Notes under the pieces: model-generated
Told to the model about the DNA's origin: nothing
The model's input: only the letters and a program-made list of their open reading frames with translations
Database searches by the model: none
Position numbers and translations under genes: made by a program
Shown: positions 52,184-61,544 of the stretch, in pieces
Position numbering within the stretch: position 1 is the first letter of the stretch
Layout: every line of letters begins with the position of its first letter
Assembly (NCBI RefSeq): GCF_000981585.1
Contig: NZ_LN831776.1
Coordinates: 7,855,577 to 7,919,576, forward strand
Direction of reading: 5' to 3'
From: Paenibacillus riograndensis SBR5
GTDB taxonomy: Bacteria > Bacillota > Bacilli > Paenibacillales > Paenibacillaceae
Length of the DNA stretch: 64,000 nucleotides

Positions 52184-53347
52184 TCATCTTACACTTGTGT
52201 GGCCGTACATTTCCAGCATGGCAGCTATCATCCGGTCAACTTCCTCTTCTGTCGAAGTAACGCCCACACTTGCTCTCACGGCTCCACTTTCTAATGTATA
52301 TGCGGCTTTATGAGCTAGCGGAGTACAATGCATGCCTGCCCGCACCGCAATATTATATCTACGGTCCAGACGGTGAGCGATATCAGCCGAATCCTGCCCC
52401 TCAACCACGAAGGATACGATCCCGCTCCGCTCTGAACCCATTTTAGGCCCGAGCAGCCGGATTCCAGGAATAACGGACAGTCCCTCCATCAATTTCTGAG
52501 TTAACTCCCATTCTTGGCGGTGAATATTTTCCGGTCCGAGCGACATTATTTTGGTCACTCCCGCCAGCAGTCCGGCTATGCCCACCCCGTTTTGGGTCCC
52601 AGCCTCATAGCGGTCAGGACGGACAGTGGGCTGTCCGCTATTTTCCGACTGGCTCCCGGTTCCTCCCTGCATCAGCGGGATCAAATCCAGTTCAGGCGCG
52701 ATGTACAGTCCTCCTGTCCCCTGCGGACCCAGCAGACCTTTATGCCCAGGAAAGGCAAGCAGATCTATATTCATTTTTTTTACATCAATGGTTAAAGAAC
52801 CGGCGCTTTGAGCCGCATCCACCAGAAACAAGGCACCCTTAGATTGGGCAATATCACCGATCTCCCCAATTGGCAGAATACTCCCCAGCAGATTTGAACT
52901 ATGATTGCATATCATCATTTTGGTGTTAGCTCTAAAGGTTCTCTGCAGTTCAAGCAGGTCCACCTGCCCTTCAGGGTCTACCTGCACATAATCAATAGAA
53001 ATGCCCAACGTCTGGCGTAAAAATTCTAAAGGCCTGCGCACGGAGTTATGTTCCGTCATTGTAGTAATCACGTGATCCCCTGGTTGAAGTGTACCCTGTA
53101 TAGCCATATTTAGCCCCATTGTGGTGTTTTGGGTAAAGGCAATATCCTGGGCATTGGAGACAGAAAATAGTTCAGCGAGTTTGTTCCGCGCTCTCACCAT
53201 CACCCGTCCTGCCCCAATCGCCAGCGAATGATTTCCACGTCCGGCATTTGCACCGGAGTTTTGCAACGCATCCATCATGGCCGCGGCAACTTCAGGCGGT
53301 TTCGGCCATGATGTTGCCGCATGATCCAAATAAACGAGCTCCTCCAT
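52184..53347 (-). CDS. Cysteine desulfurase family protein (EF2568 type)
   Basis: 387 residues, fold type I PLP enzyme. The start is VYLDHAATSWPKPPEVAAAM; His in GNHSLA, Asp in LVDAAQSAG, and PLP Lys in AFPGHKGLLGPQGTGGLY are present. A Cys in AGMHCTPLAHK is in the place of the active-site Cys in this subgroup. It mobilises sulfur or selenium from cysteine. Relatives of this subgroup are encoded beside selD and selenium-dependent molybdenum hydroxylases, none of which is visible here. Confidence 0.85.
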   Translation of the reverse strand: MEELVYLDHAATSWPKPPEVAAAMMDALQNSGANAGRGNHSLAIGAGRVMVRARNKLAELFSVSNAQDIAFTQNTTMGLNMAIQGTLQPGDHVITTMTEHNSVRRPLEFLRQTLGISIDYVQVDPEGQVDLLELQRTFRANTKMMICNHSSNLLGSILPIGEIGDIAQSKGALFLVDAAQSAGSLTIDVKKMNIDLLAFPGHKGLLGPQGTGGLYIAPELDLIPLMQGGTGSQSENSGQPTVRPDRYEAGTQNGVGIAGLLAGVTKIMSLGPENIHRQEWELTQKLMEGLSVIPGIRLLGPKMGSERSGIVSFVVEGQDSADIAHRLDRRYNIAVRAGMHCTPLAHKAAYTLESGAVRASVGVTSTEEEVDRMIAAMLEMYGHTSVR

Positions 53348-53443
53348 CTCCTCACCCTTACCTTATAATTTTAAAAAACATACCCCTCCATATCCGTTTT
53401 AAGGGATATCTCAGGATATGTTTTTCAGACAAAGATATCCATA

Positions 53444-54286
53444 TCAATTACCCAATAACTCCAACAGCCTTTCCAGGTCTTGGGCACTGTAATAGTTCAA
53501 TTCAATTTTCCCTTTTTCCTTGCCCTGTTTTATTTTTACTGTCGTCTTAAATCTTTCACGCAATTGTTCTTCTACATTATCAATGTATGGATCACGTTTC
53601 ACAACTTTCGCTTTAATCGCTCCGGCGGGTTTGCGGTCAAGGTTCTTCACAACCTCTTCCAGTTCTCTAACACTCCATTGTTGTTCCACGCATTGCTCTG
53701 CCAGTTGTTTAACCGTTTCAGGATCTTTCAGCGCTACAATAGCTCTAGCATGCCCCATAGAAATTGTTCCACGTGAAACATATTCCTTCACTTCTTCTGG
53801 CAAGGACAGCAGACGTAAAAAGTTAGCAATATGCGATCTGGATTTTCCCACCTTTAGTGAAAGCTCTTCCTGGGTAAGCGCAAATTGATCCATCAGCCCT
53901 TGATAAGCTACGGCAATTTCCATCGCATTAAGATTTTCGCGCTGCAGGTTCTCAATTAGTGCGATTTCCATAACCTGCTGATCGCTGAGACTTCGTACAA
54001 CAGCAGGAATTGTTGCTTTTCCACAATACTGCGATGCCCTGAATCTGCGTTCACCGGCGATAATTTCATAACCCTTCAGAACACTCCGGACGATGATCGG
54101 CTGGATCACTCCATGTTGTCTTATCGATTCAGCCAGCTCTTGGATCGCATCCTCATTGAAATCCTTCCGCGGTTGATAGGGGTTCGCCCGCAACTGCCCT
54201 AAAGGTATCTCCACAACCTTATCATCTTCGTTGATTGACAAGGATGGTATTAATGCATCTAGACCTTTCCCTAAACGCTTACTCAT
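53444..54286 (-). CDS. parB: Chromosome-partitioning protein ParB (Spo0J)
   Basis: 280 residues. CTP-binding N-domain with GERRFRAS; HTH LTQEELSLKVGKSRSHIANF; C-terminal dimer domain (KGKIELNYYSAQDLERLLEL). It loads on parS and spreads as a CTP-gated clamp. The gene itself contains a parS site (53766-53781). Its start overlaps the parA stop by 8 bases. Confidence 0.96.
   Translation of the reverse strand: MSKRLGKGLDALIPSLSINEDDKVVEIPLGQLRANPYQPRKDFNEDAIQELAESIRQHGVIQPIIVRSVLKGYEIIAGERRFRASQYCGKATIPAVVRSLSDQQVMEIALIENLQRENLNAMEIAVAYQGLMDQFALTQEELSLKVGKSRSHIANFLRLLSLPEEVKEYVSRGTISMGHARAIVALKDPETVKQLAEQCVEQQWSVRELEEVVKNLDRKPAGAIKAKVVKRDPYIDNVEEQLRERFKTTVKIKQGKEKGKIELNYYSAQDLERLLELLGN
53766..53781. 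promoter_or_regulatory. parS site inside parB
   Basis: TGTTCCACGTGAAACA differs from the consensus TGTTTCACGTGAAACA at one base. A parS site within spo0J is also known in B. subtilis. Confidence 0.9.
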
Positions 54287-55040
54287 AAGAGATCACTTCC
54301 TTTGCCAACTCTAGGTACACTTCCGCTCCTTTAGAGCGATTGTCATACGTAATTATCGATTGTCCATGTGATGGGGCTTCACTTAATCTCACATTACGAG
54401 GAATAATCGTTCTATAGACCTTCTCCTGGAAATACTTTTTCACTTCTTCGATAACTTGAATCCCCAGATTCGTTCTGGCATCCAGCATCGTCAATAGAAC
54501 TCCCTCTATCTTCAGATGAGGATTGAGATTTTTCTGAACCAGCCGTACAGTATTCAATAGTTGACTTAGACCCTCCAGGGCGTAATACTCACATTGAATT
54601 GGAATAATCACAGAATCTGCAGCTGTAAGTGAATTAATGGTAAGAATGCCCAATGAAGGTGGACAATCGATAATAATATAATCGTAATTCGACTTGACCG
54701 CATTCAATGCTTTCTTCAGCTTCAGCTCTCTGGAAATGGTAGACACCAATTCAATCTCTGCACCTGCCAATTGAATCGTTGCCGGAATAATATGCAGACC
54801 TTCGATCTGGGTCTCCAATATCGTTTCCTGTGGATTTGCTTCATTAATAAGAATATCATAAATGCAATTTGCTACATCCGCTTTGTTGATGCCAACGCCG
54901 CTAGTAGTGTTTCCTTGTGGATCGATATCAACCAGAAGCACTCTTTTTCCTAAGGTAGCCATTCCGGCACCCAGGTTGACAGAGGTCGTTGTTTTACCGA
55001 CACCACCTTTTTGATTTGCTATGGCAATAATCTTGGACAC
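54279..55040 (-). CDS. parA: Chromosome-partitioning ATPase ParA (Soj)
   Basis: 253 residues from GTG 55040, with GAGGTGA 5 bases upstream; the GTG at 55049 lies on that site. Deviant Walker A KGGVGKTTTSVNLGA, Walker B DCPPSLG and the sandwich-dimer Lys are present. It works with ParB on origin segregation and DnaA control. It lies downstream of noc with a terminator between. Confidence 0.96.
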   Translation of the reverse strand: MSKIIAIANQKGGVGKTTTSVNLGAGMATLGKRVLLVDIDPQGNTTSGVGINKADVANCIYDILINEANPQETILETQIEGLHIIPATIQLAGAEIELVSTISRELKLKKALNAVKSNYDYIIIDCPPSLGILTINSLTAADSVIIPIQCEYYALEGLSQLLNTVRLVQKNLNPHLKIEGVLLTMLDARTNLGIQVIEEVKKYFQEKVYRTIIPRNVRLSEAPSHGQSIITYDNRSKGAEVYLELAKEVISYE

Positions 55041-55205
55041 TAATTTCACCTCGAATTGTTAGAAAGAATCATCTTGTAGGTCATGAGTTGTAACGGCGCA
55101 ATCGCCTGTTGAATTGTGGCATCAATTTACGAGAAATATAGGCAAATTTACAGGATTAGCTTCATGTTTGATCTTTTGGCAAGAGGCGCCGGTTCAGGTC
55201 ACAGA

Positions 55206-55234
55206 AAAGGCGGCCAATCACCTCAGGGCCGCCT
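55206..55234 (-). terminator. Terminator of noc
   Basis: AAGGCGGCC and GGCCGCCTT arms; TTTTC follows on the minus strand, about 20 bases after the noc stop. Confidence 0.75.
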
Positions 55235-55251
55235 TCAGCTTTTTAAACCAT

Positions 55252-56067
55252 TTATCTCTTTGGAATTTGAATAACAATCTCGTAATGGTCGCCGCGGTCA
55301 TTTTCGGAGGTTTTAATCTCCATTCCCGAACCAGTAACCATATCTATGGATTGGCGAATTGTATTAAGAGCGAGACGAACATCCTTCGTGTAGGAAACCC
55401 GTTTTGACTTTTTAGTCTTTGAAACTTCTTTATAAAAGGCAATGCGGGCTTCTGTCTGTTTCACATTCAGCCCTTTGGCAATGATTTCACCCAGCACCTT
55501 CAGTTGCATTTCTACACTGTCCAGCGACAACAGTGAACGCGCATGCCGTTCCGTGATTTGTCTTTCCATCAATGCTGTTTTCACTTGTTCAGGGAGCTGC
55601 AGCAAGCGAATTTTGTTGGCAATCGTTGATTGGCTTTTGCCAAGCCGCTGTGCCAGGCTTTCTTGAGTCAACTGATGAAGATCGATTAACTTTTGATAAG
55701 CGATAGCCTCTTCGATTGAGGTCAAACCCTCACGCTGCAAATTTTCGATTAGAGCAATAGAAGCAGCCTGGGAATCATTGAACTCACGAACAATGGCCGG
55801 GATTGTTTCCATGCCCAGCTTTTTAACTGCCCGCCAACGGCGTTCTCCGGCAATAATCTCATACAGGGAATCACGCACGCGAACAACTATTGGCTGAATA
55901 ACCCCATGAGTTTTGATAGTCTGACATAACTCGTCTATCTTTTCGTCATCAAAAATCGTCCTTGGCTGATATGGACTGCTGATGACCTCATGAACCGGGA
56001 TCTGTTTGACCTCTTCTCCGCTGCTCCGCTCGGTAAATCCAAAAAGCTTGGTGAATTGTTCTTTCAT
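55252..56067 (-). CDS. noc: Nucleoid occlusion protein Noc
   Basis: 271 residues from ATG 56067, whose start [16 protein letters not shown] resembles the Noc amphipathic membrane-binding N-terminus. The ParB-like core has GERRWRAV and [23 protein letters not shown]. It binds NBS sites and the membrane to block division over the nucleoid. GTG 56082 and ATG 56076 are nearer the GGTGG but too close to it. It is a paralogue of the adjacent parB, with the order rsmG-noc-parA-parB. Confidence 0.93.
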   Translation of the reverse strand: MKEQFTKLFGFTERSSGEEVKQIPVHEVISSPYQPRTIFDDEKIDELCQTIKTHGVIQPIVVRVRDSLYEIIAGERRWRAVKKLGMETIPAIVREFNDSQAASIALIENLQREGLTSIEEAIAYQKLIDLHQLTQESLAQRLGKSQSTIANKIRLLQLPEQVKTALMERQITERHARSLLSLDSVEMQLKVLGEIIAKGLNVKQTEARIAFYKEVSKTKKSKRVSYTKDVRLALNTIRQSIDMVTGSGMEIKTSENDRGDHYEIVIQIPKR

Positions 56068-56142
56068 TCCGTTCATAACCACCTAATTTCGTTATAGTAC
56101 GATCTTCTTGACCTTGCCTAGCGAAAAGCTTATCGTACAGCA

Positions 56143-56180
56143 AGTAGAAACGGCTATGCCGTCCTCAAAAGGAGCATATG
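56143..56180. repeat. GAAAC-GCCGTCC dispersed repeat, copy c
   Basis: AGTAGAAACGGCTATGCCGT then CCTCAAAAGGAG; similar to copies at 22522, 23169 and 63368. Confidence 0.5.
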
Positions 56181-56349
56181 CTTCCGAAGCAGCGATACCC
56201 GTATCGCCTCAGGTATGTTGGAGATTCTCCAGCGCTTCATTCACCTTCGCATGAAAAGTCTTACTATATTATTCTATCACTTTTTAGTCCATAATCCTAT
56301 TCTCCAAAGAGACCTATTTTTCCTGCATTTTCTGTTGTTTACATTTCAA

Positions 56350-56569
56350 CTATATAAATTGAACTTGTGATTTTTCTAATTGGGATTGGTCGTGACTCCA
56401 GAGAATGTTTGGACTTCCGGCCGCTGTTGTCTACAGATTTCTTGATTGTATTCCGTTATTAACGGTGGAAATCTGCAGACAAAGGCGGACGCTACCGCTC
56501 CTACAGTTCCAAACTTCTCCTCCGCCACTTTTCCCTTCATTGTAATGTTTTCAAGTTCAATTTATATAG
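56350..56569. repeat. 220-bp fold-back, MITE-like element
   Basis: Perfect 18-bp terminal inverted repeats: CTATATAAATTGAACTTG at 56350-56367 and its complement at 56552-56569. Inside, TGTCTACAGATTTC and GAAATCTGCAGACA are a further 13-of-14 inverted pair, so the element folds almost end to end. It carries no ORF. A half-copy is at 8721. Confidence 0.8.
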
Positions 56570-56641
56570 GTGGAAAAACAAAAAAACAAGCCCCCAAGGA
56601 TGGGAAGCTTGATTTTGTAGACACCAGATATGAATGGTAAA

Positions 56642-56657
56642 TGTTTCACGTGAAACA
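56642..56657. promoter_or_regulatory. Perfect parS site next to rsmG
   Basis: TGTTTCACGTGAAACA, the full ParB-binding consensus, directly abuts the rsmG stop codon (56658-56660). Confidence 0.97.
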
Positions 56658-57380
56658 TCAGATCAGCGGAGCTTTGGCAGGCGTTCCTGCTTTGCGCGGA
56701 TATTTTGCCGGTGTAGCTCCTGTCTTACGGATGAAAACAATATGCCTTGCCGACTCTTCAACAGGAAGTGTGAATGACTCCACCTTCTGTAATTCAGCAC
56801 GCAACTCTTTGAAGCTGCGCTTAGCTTCTGTTAACTCCTCCGACGGATCATTACCCTTCATCGCCGCAAACAAGCCATCTTTACGTGTGAACGGAAGACA
56901 AAATTCATTCAGCAGCGCCAGGCGTGCAACTGCACGCGCTGTAACCAAGTCATAAGCATCGCGGTGAATGAACTGGCGTGCAACATCCTCTGCCCTGCCA
57001 TGGATCAACTGCACATTCTTTAATTGCAGCGTGTCACAGACATGCTGTAAAAAAGAAATGCGTTTGCTGAGAGAATCCACGATCGTTAGCTTTAAATGCG
57101 GAAAACAGATTTTTAAGGGAATTCCGGGAAATCCGGCACCGGAGCCGATATCTGCCAGTGTGTTGACCTCCCCCATATTCATGAAGAACGCCAGGGAAAG
57201 TGAATCATAAAAATGTTTCATGTACACCTGCTCGCGTTCGGTTATGCCTGTCAGATTCATTTTTTCATTCCATGAAACAAGCTCTGAAAAGTATAGCTCG
57301 AACTGCTCCAGCTGCTTTGGTGATAATGTGATTCCTTGTGCTTGCAATAAAGCGGTAAACTGCACTGCAGTGTTATCCAT
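56658..57380 (-). CDS. rsmG: 16S rRNA (guanine527-N7)-methyltransferase RsmG
   Basis: 240 residues. SAM-binding motif LADIGSGAGFPGIPLKICFP and ITERE, then VTARAVARLALLNEF. It methylates G527 of 16S rRNA; loss gives low-level streptomycin resistance in other bacteria. The C-terminal tail (KYPRKAGTPAKAPLI) is typical. It lies 3 bases downstream of mnmG. Confidence 0.96.
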   Translation of the reverse strand: MDNTAVQFTALLQAQGITLSPKQLEQFELYFSELVSWNEKMNLTGITEREQVYMKHFYDSLSLAFFMNMGEVNTLADIGSGAGFPGIPLKICFPHLKLTIVDSLSKRISFLQHVCDTLQLKNVQLIHGRAEDVARQFIHRDAYDLVTARAVARLALLNEFCLPFTRKDGLFAAMKGNDPSEELTEAKRSFKELRAELQKVESFTLPVEESARHIVFIRKTGATPAKYPRKAGTPAKAPLI

Positions 57381-57383
57381 AGA

Positions 57384-59270
57384 TTATCCTTTCGCTGCCG
57401 TTACACGGTTATAGTGCTCCAAATGCACAAGAAGAATGGAAATATCCGCCGGTGTTACACCGGCAATGCGCGATGCCTGGCCGATTGATATAGGCGCGAT
57501 TTTGGTCAGCTTTTGCCGTGCTTCCATTGCCAATCCGTGAATCTCGTTATAGTTGATATCATCTGGAATCTTCTTTTTTTCCATCTTCTGCAGCTTCTCA
57601 ACATGCAGTAGCTGTTTTTCGATGTAACCAGCATATTTAATCTGGATCTCCACTTGTTCCTTCATCTCCTCATCAAGTCCTTCAGGAGAAGGAGAAACAA
57701 GGTCAACAAAGCTATAGGCAACTTCCGGACGCCGCATTAGGGTCAGTAAGTTGCTTCCATCCACAATAGGTGCAGATTCATATTCGGCAAGTGCGGCATT
57801 AACCTCCACAGGTTTGACCTTTGTCTCCCGGAGACGTACAATTTCACGCTCAACCCGTTCTTTTTTATCCAGAAAAGCTTCATAACGCTGTTTGGGAATT
57901 AGACCGATTTCATAACCAATAGGTGTCAAGCGCAGATCCGCATTGTCATGGCGAAGCAGTAAGCGGTATTCCGCACGTGAGGTCAGCAGACGATATGGCT
58001 CATTGGTTCCTTTGGTAACCAGATCATCAATCAGTACGCCAATGTACCCTTGCGAGCGGTCAAGCACAACAGGCTCCTTCTCCTGAACCTTGCGTGCCGC
58101 ATTAATCCCGGCGATTATACCTTGTCCTGCCGCTTCCTCATAACCGGAGGTACCATTGATCTGTCCAGCTGTGAACAGCCCGGGCAGACGTTTGGTTTCC
58201 AGTGAAGGCCAGAGCTGGGTTGGAACCATTGCATCATATTCAATAGCATAACCATTGCGCATCATTTCAACCTTTTCCATTCCCGGAATAGAGCGTAGGA
58301 TGGCTAATTGAACATCTTCCGGAAGACTGGTGGACAACCCTTGGACGTAATATTCCGCAGTGTTTTTTCCTTCCGGCTCCAGGAATATCTGATGCTGTGA
58401 TTTATCGCTGAAACGGACCACCTTATCTTCAATAGAAGGACAATATCTTGGACCTGTTCCTTCAATAATACCTGTGAACATCGGAGCCCGGTGCAGGTTG
58501 TCATTTATAATCTGATGGGTAACCTCGGAAGTATAAGTCAGCCAGCAGGGAAGCTGTTCATTATCGGATGATTTGGTTTCAAAAGAAAAGAACTTCGGTT
58601 TCTCGTCCCCCGGCTGGATCTCGGTCTTGGAGAAATCAATGGTATCCTTATGCACCCGTGGCGGTGTGCCTGTCTTAAAACGTACAAGGTCAAAACCAAG
58701 CTCACGCAGATTCTCGGAAAGTCTCACCGAAGGCTGCTGATTGTTCGGGCCGCTCTCATAAGTCAGCTCACCCATGATTACTTTGCCGCGCAAATAGGTT
58801 CCTGTTGTCAGGATGACCGTTTTACTGTGGTACACTGTACCTGTCTTCGTAATTACACCCGCACATCTGCCATTCTCTACAATCAGCTCTTCCACCATTC
58901 CCTGACGAAGGGTCAGATTCGGTGTGTTCTCCATCGTTTCCTTCATCGCATGCTGATACAGGAATTTGTCGGCTTGTGCACGCAATGCATGTACAGCTGG
59001 ACCTTTGCCCGTATTAAGCATCCGCAGCTGAATAAAGGTTTTATCAATATTGCGGCCCATTTCGCCGCCCAGCGCATCAATTTCGCGCACCACATGCCCT
59101 TTGGCAGGACCGCCAATGGACGGATTGCAAGGCATGAAGGCCACCATATCCAGGTTAATTGTAATCATCAGCGTACGGCAGCCCATCCGTGCTGCGGCAA
59201 GGGCTGCCTCGCAGCCGGCATGGCCTGCGCCAATGACCACTACGTCATAGCTGCCTCCATCATAACTCAT
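57384..59270 (-). CDS. mnmG: tRNA uridine-34 carboxymethylaminomethyl enzyme MnmG (GidA)
   Basis: 628 residues. FAD-binding [20 protein letters not shown]; conserved [20 protein letters not shown] and GTYLRGKV; the C-terminal helical region ends [20 protein letters not shown]. With MnmE it makes the cmnm5 modification at wobble U34. Full length. It follows mnmE with a 54-base gap. Confidence 0.97.
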   Translation of the reverse strand: MSYDGGSYDVVVIGAGHAGCEAALAAARMGCRTLMITINLDMVAFMPCNPSIGGPAKGHVVREIDALGGEMGRNIDKTFIQLRMLNTGKGPAVHALRAQADKFLYQHAMKETMENTPNLTLRQGMVEELIVENGRCAGVITKTGTVYHSKTVILTTGTYLRGKVIMGELTYESGPNNQQPSVRLSENLRELGFDLVRFKTGTPPRVHKDTIDFSKTEIQPGDEKPKFFSFETKSSDNEQLPCWLTYTSEVTHQIINDNLHRAPMFTGIIEGTGPRYCPSIEDKVVRFSDKSQHQIFLEPEGKNTAEYYVQGLSTSLPEDVQLAILRSIPGMEKVEMMRNGYAIEYDAMVPTQLWPSLETKRLPGLFTAGQINGTSGYEEAAGQGIIAGINAARKVQEKEPVVLDRSQGYIGVLIDDLVTKGTNEPYRLLTSRAEYRLLLRHDNADLRLTPIGYEIGLIPKQRYEAFLDKKERVEREIVRLRETKVKPVEVNAALAEYESAPIVDGSNLLTLMRRPEVAYSFVDLVSPSPEGLDEEMKEQVEIQIKYAGYIEKQLLHVEKLQKMEKKKIPDDINYNEIHGLAMEARQKLTKIAPISIGQASRIAGVTPADISILLVHLEHYNRVTAAKG

Positions 59271-59324
59271 ATGTGATACCTCCCAGGTCTTCTATTTATA
59301 GTAGCTGCACTTTAGCTAGCACAG

Positions 59325-60701
59325 TTATTTCCCCAAACAAAATTGCGAAAAGATTTGATCCAGCAGTGAATCAGCAGCCGTGTCACCAATAATCTCTCCG
59401 AGCTGTTCCCATGCCAGACGCACATCAATCTGAATCATATCAATGGGAATAAGCATATCCGCAGCCTCATAGGCGTCTTGCAGCGATTTGTATGCTTTTT
59501 TGAGCAGAGCGATATGTCTAACGTTGCTTACATAAGTCAGGTCGCCCGATTCCAGTTTGCCTCCAAAAAAGAGTCCGGAAATGGCTTCCTCCAGCTTATC
59601 CAAACCTTCCTCCTCCAGCACAGACATCGGAACAATGCTCGATTCACTGAAATAAGAGAGCAGCTTGTCCTTTTCCAGCCGGGAAGGTAAGTCCATTTTA
59701 TTCATGATTACCAGTGCTTGTCTACCTTGGATTTGTTCCATTAATGCCAATTCATCCTCATGCAGTTCATCGGCAGCGTTCAGAACGAGCAGAATCAGAT
59801 CTGCATCGCTAAACGCTGCTTTGGAGCGTTCGACTCCTATTTTCTCCACCACATCCATGGTTTCGCGAATCCCGGCGGTATCCAGCAGTTTAAGCGGGAT
59901 ATTGTTAATGGTTACGTACTCTTCTATAACATCACGCGTTGTACCGGGAATATCAGTCACAATCGCTTTGTTATCACGGGCAAGCGCATTGAGCAAAGAG
60001 GATTTGCCTACATTGGGGCGGCCGACGATAGCCGTCGTGATGCCTTCGCGCAGTATTTTTCCTTCATTTGCTGTTTTGAGCAGTTGGTTAATCCCCTCCA
60101 TAACCTCACTGCTTTTGTCTTTAATAAATTCGGCAGTCAAGGATTCCACATCATGCTCAGGGTAATCAATATTCACTTCGATATGAGCCAGCATTTCAAT
60201 AAGGGTATGGCGCAGCTTATGAATTTTGTCGGATAAGGAGCCGCTAACCTGCTTGAGGGCAACCGAAAAAGCCCGGTCCGATTTGGAACGGATCAGATCA
60301 ATTACCGCCTCCGCTTGGGAAAGGTCAATACGTCCACCCAAAAATGCGCGTTTTGTGAACTCTCCGGGTTCCGCCAGTCTAATATCGCGCTGCAACAGCA
60401 AGTCCATTACTCTGCGTACCGAGATTACTCCGCCATGGGCGCTAATTTCTACTACATCCTCGGTTGTAAAAGAACGCGGCCCCTTCATTACAGTTACCAG
60501 CACTTCTTCCATTCGCTCTCCATCACCGGGACTAATGATATGCCCGTAATGAACGGTATGCGATTCCACTTCTGTCAGCGGTGTCTTGCTGCGGAACAGT
60601 GGGGCCACCTCCGCTATCGCCTGCGGGCCGCTAACCCGGATAATTGCAATTCCTCCCTCGCCTAATGCCGTCGATACGGCAGCAATGGTGTCACTATGCA
60701 T
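59325..60701 (-). CDS. mnmE: tRNA modification GTPase MnmE (TrmE)
   Basis: 458 residues. N-domain binds formyl-THF (HSDTIAAVSTALGEGGIAII). The inserted G domain has G1 GRPNVGKSSLLN, G2 TDIPGTTRD, G3 DTAG and G4 NKMD. The catalytic C-terminus is IFSQFCLGK. It partners MnmG on U34. It is about 108 bases after khpB. Confidence 0.97.
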   Translation of the reverse strand: MHSDTIAAVSTALGEGGIAIIRVSGPQAIAEVAPLFRSKTPLTEVESHTVHYGHIISPGDGERMEEVLVTVMKGPRSFTTEDVVEISAHGGVISVRRVMDLLLQRDIRLAEPGEFTKRAFLGGRIDLSQAEAVIDLIRSKSDRAFSVALKQVSGSLSDKIHKLRHTLIEMLAHIEVNIDYPEHDVESLTAEFIKDKSSEVMEGINQLLKTANEGKILREGITTAIVGRPNVGKSSLLNALARDNKAIVTDIPGTTRDVIEEYVTINNIPLKLLDTAGIRETMDVVEKIGVERSKAAFSDADLILLVLNAADELHEDELALMEQIQGRQALVIMNKMDLPSRLEKDKLLSYFSESSIVPMSVLEEEGLDKLEEAISGLFFGGKLESGDLTYVSNVRHIALLKKAYKSLQDAYEAADMLIPIDMIQIDVRLAWEQLGEIIGDTAADSLLDQIFSQFCLGK

Positions 60702-60755
60702 TCTCTATTCACCTCAATTTTATCTGCTTCAGCTTAGCTGACAAGTTCTTTATTC

Positions 60756-60796
60756 TAAAAAAACAATGACCCCTTACATTGGTCAAGGAGTCATTG
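60756..60796 (-). terminator. Terminator of the rnpA-yidC-khpB transcript
   Basis: CAATGACTCCTT and AAGGGGTCATTG (11 of 12 pairs) on the minus strand, followed by TTTTTTT. Confidence 0.75.
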
Positions 60797-60809
60797 CGGC
60801 ATATATTCT

Positions 60810-61544
60810 CTACTTCAAGGTGATAACGACACGGCGGTTCGGTTCCTCGCCCTTGCTTAGCGTGTTCACTTGCTTGTGATCCTGCAATCTGGAGTGGATA
60901 ATCTTCCGCTCCTGCGGTGACATCGGCTCCAGCACAACCTCTTTGCGGGTGCGGACAACCCGCCCTGCCAGACGGTCAGCCAGCTCCTCCAGTGTCTTCT
61001 TACGGCGTTCGCGGAAGTTCTCCGCATCCAGCACAAGACGGATAAAACTATCGGAATAACGGTTGGCCACAATATTGGCCAGATACTGCAGAGCATCAAG
61101 AGTTTGTCCTCTTCTGCCGATCAGCAGCCCCAGATCCGGACCAGCAATCTGCAGAACTGTCGATTCCTTGGCATGAACGATTTCCACTTCCACCTCGAGC
61201 CCCATGCTCTTGGCGACATCCACAATGAAATGAACGGCCTCTTGGTAAGCTTCCTCCACCGGGTGTCCGGTATCTTGGCGCGGTACACCGCCGGCAGCCT
61301 CCTGTTTGCTCTCTCTTGTTGACTGCTGAGGCAGAGACGGAGCACTCGCCGCTGATGCCGGTGCCGCTTCGGCAATCAAGGTCAATTCCACCTTGGCACC
61401 TTTCGCACCGATCAATCCCAGGAATCCTCTTGATGGCTGTTCAAGTACGTTGACCGTTACCCGGTCCTTGTGAACTCCAAGCTGACTCAGTCCCCGTTCT
61501 ACAGCTTCTTCAATGGTTTTCCCTGTCGCGACGACTTTGCTCAT
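60810..61544 (-). CDS. khpB: RNA-binding protein KhpB (Jag)
   Basis: 244 residues. Jag-N domain (VVATGKTIEEAVERGLSQLG and PSRGFLGLIGAKGAKVEL), an Ala/Ser/Gln linker, a KH domain (LLIGRRGQTLDALQYLANIV) and an R3H domain ending GEEPNRRVVITLK. It binds RNA with KhpA and links to cell elongation and division. It overlaps yidC by 4 bases, the typical spoIIIJ-jag pairing. Confidence 0.95.
   Translation of the reverse strand: MSKVVATGKTIEEAVERGLSQLGVHKDRVTVNVLEQPSRGFLGLIGAKGAKVELTLIAEAAPASAASAPSLPQQSTRESKQEAAGGVPRQDTGHPVEEAYQEAVHFIVDVAKSMGLEVEVEIVHAKESTVLQIAGPDLGLLIGRRGQTLDALQYLANIVANRYSDSFIRLVLDAENFRERRKKTLEELADRLAGRVVRTRKEVVLEPMSPQERKIIHSRLQDHKQVNTLSKGEEPNRRVVITLK

Larger units (their letters stand above)
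56068..56657. other. 590-bp intergenic region with repeats and parS
   Basis: Contains a GAAACGG/GCCGTCC repeat copy (56143), a 220-bp fold-back element (56350-56569) and a perfect parS (56642-56657). No gene is seen. Confidence 0.7.
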
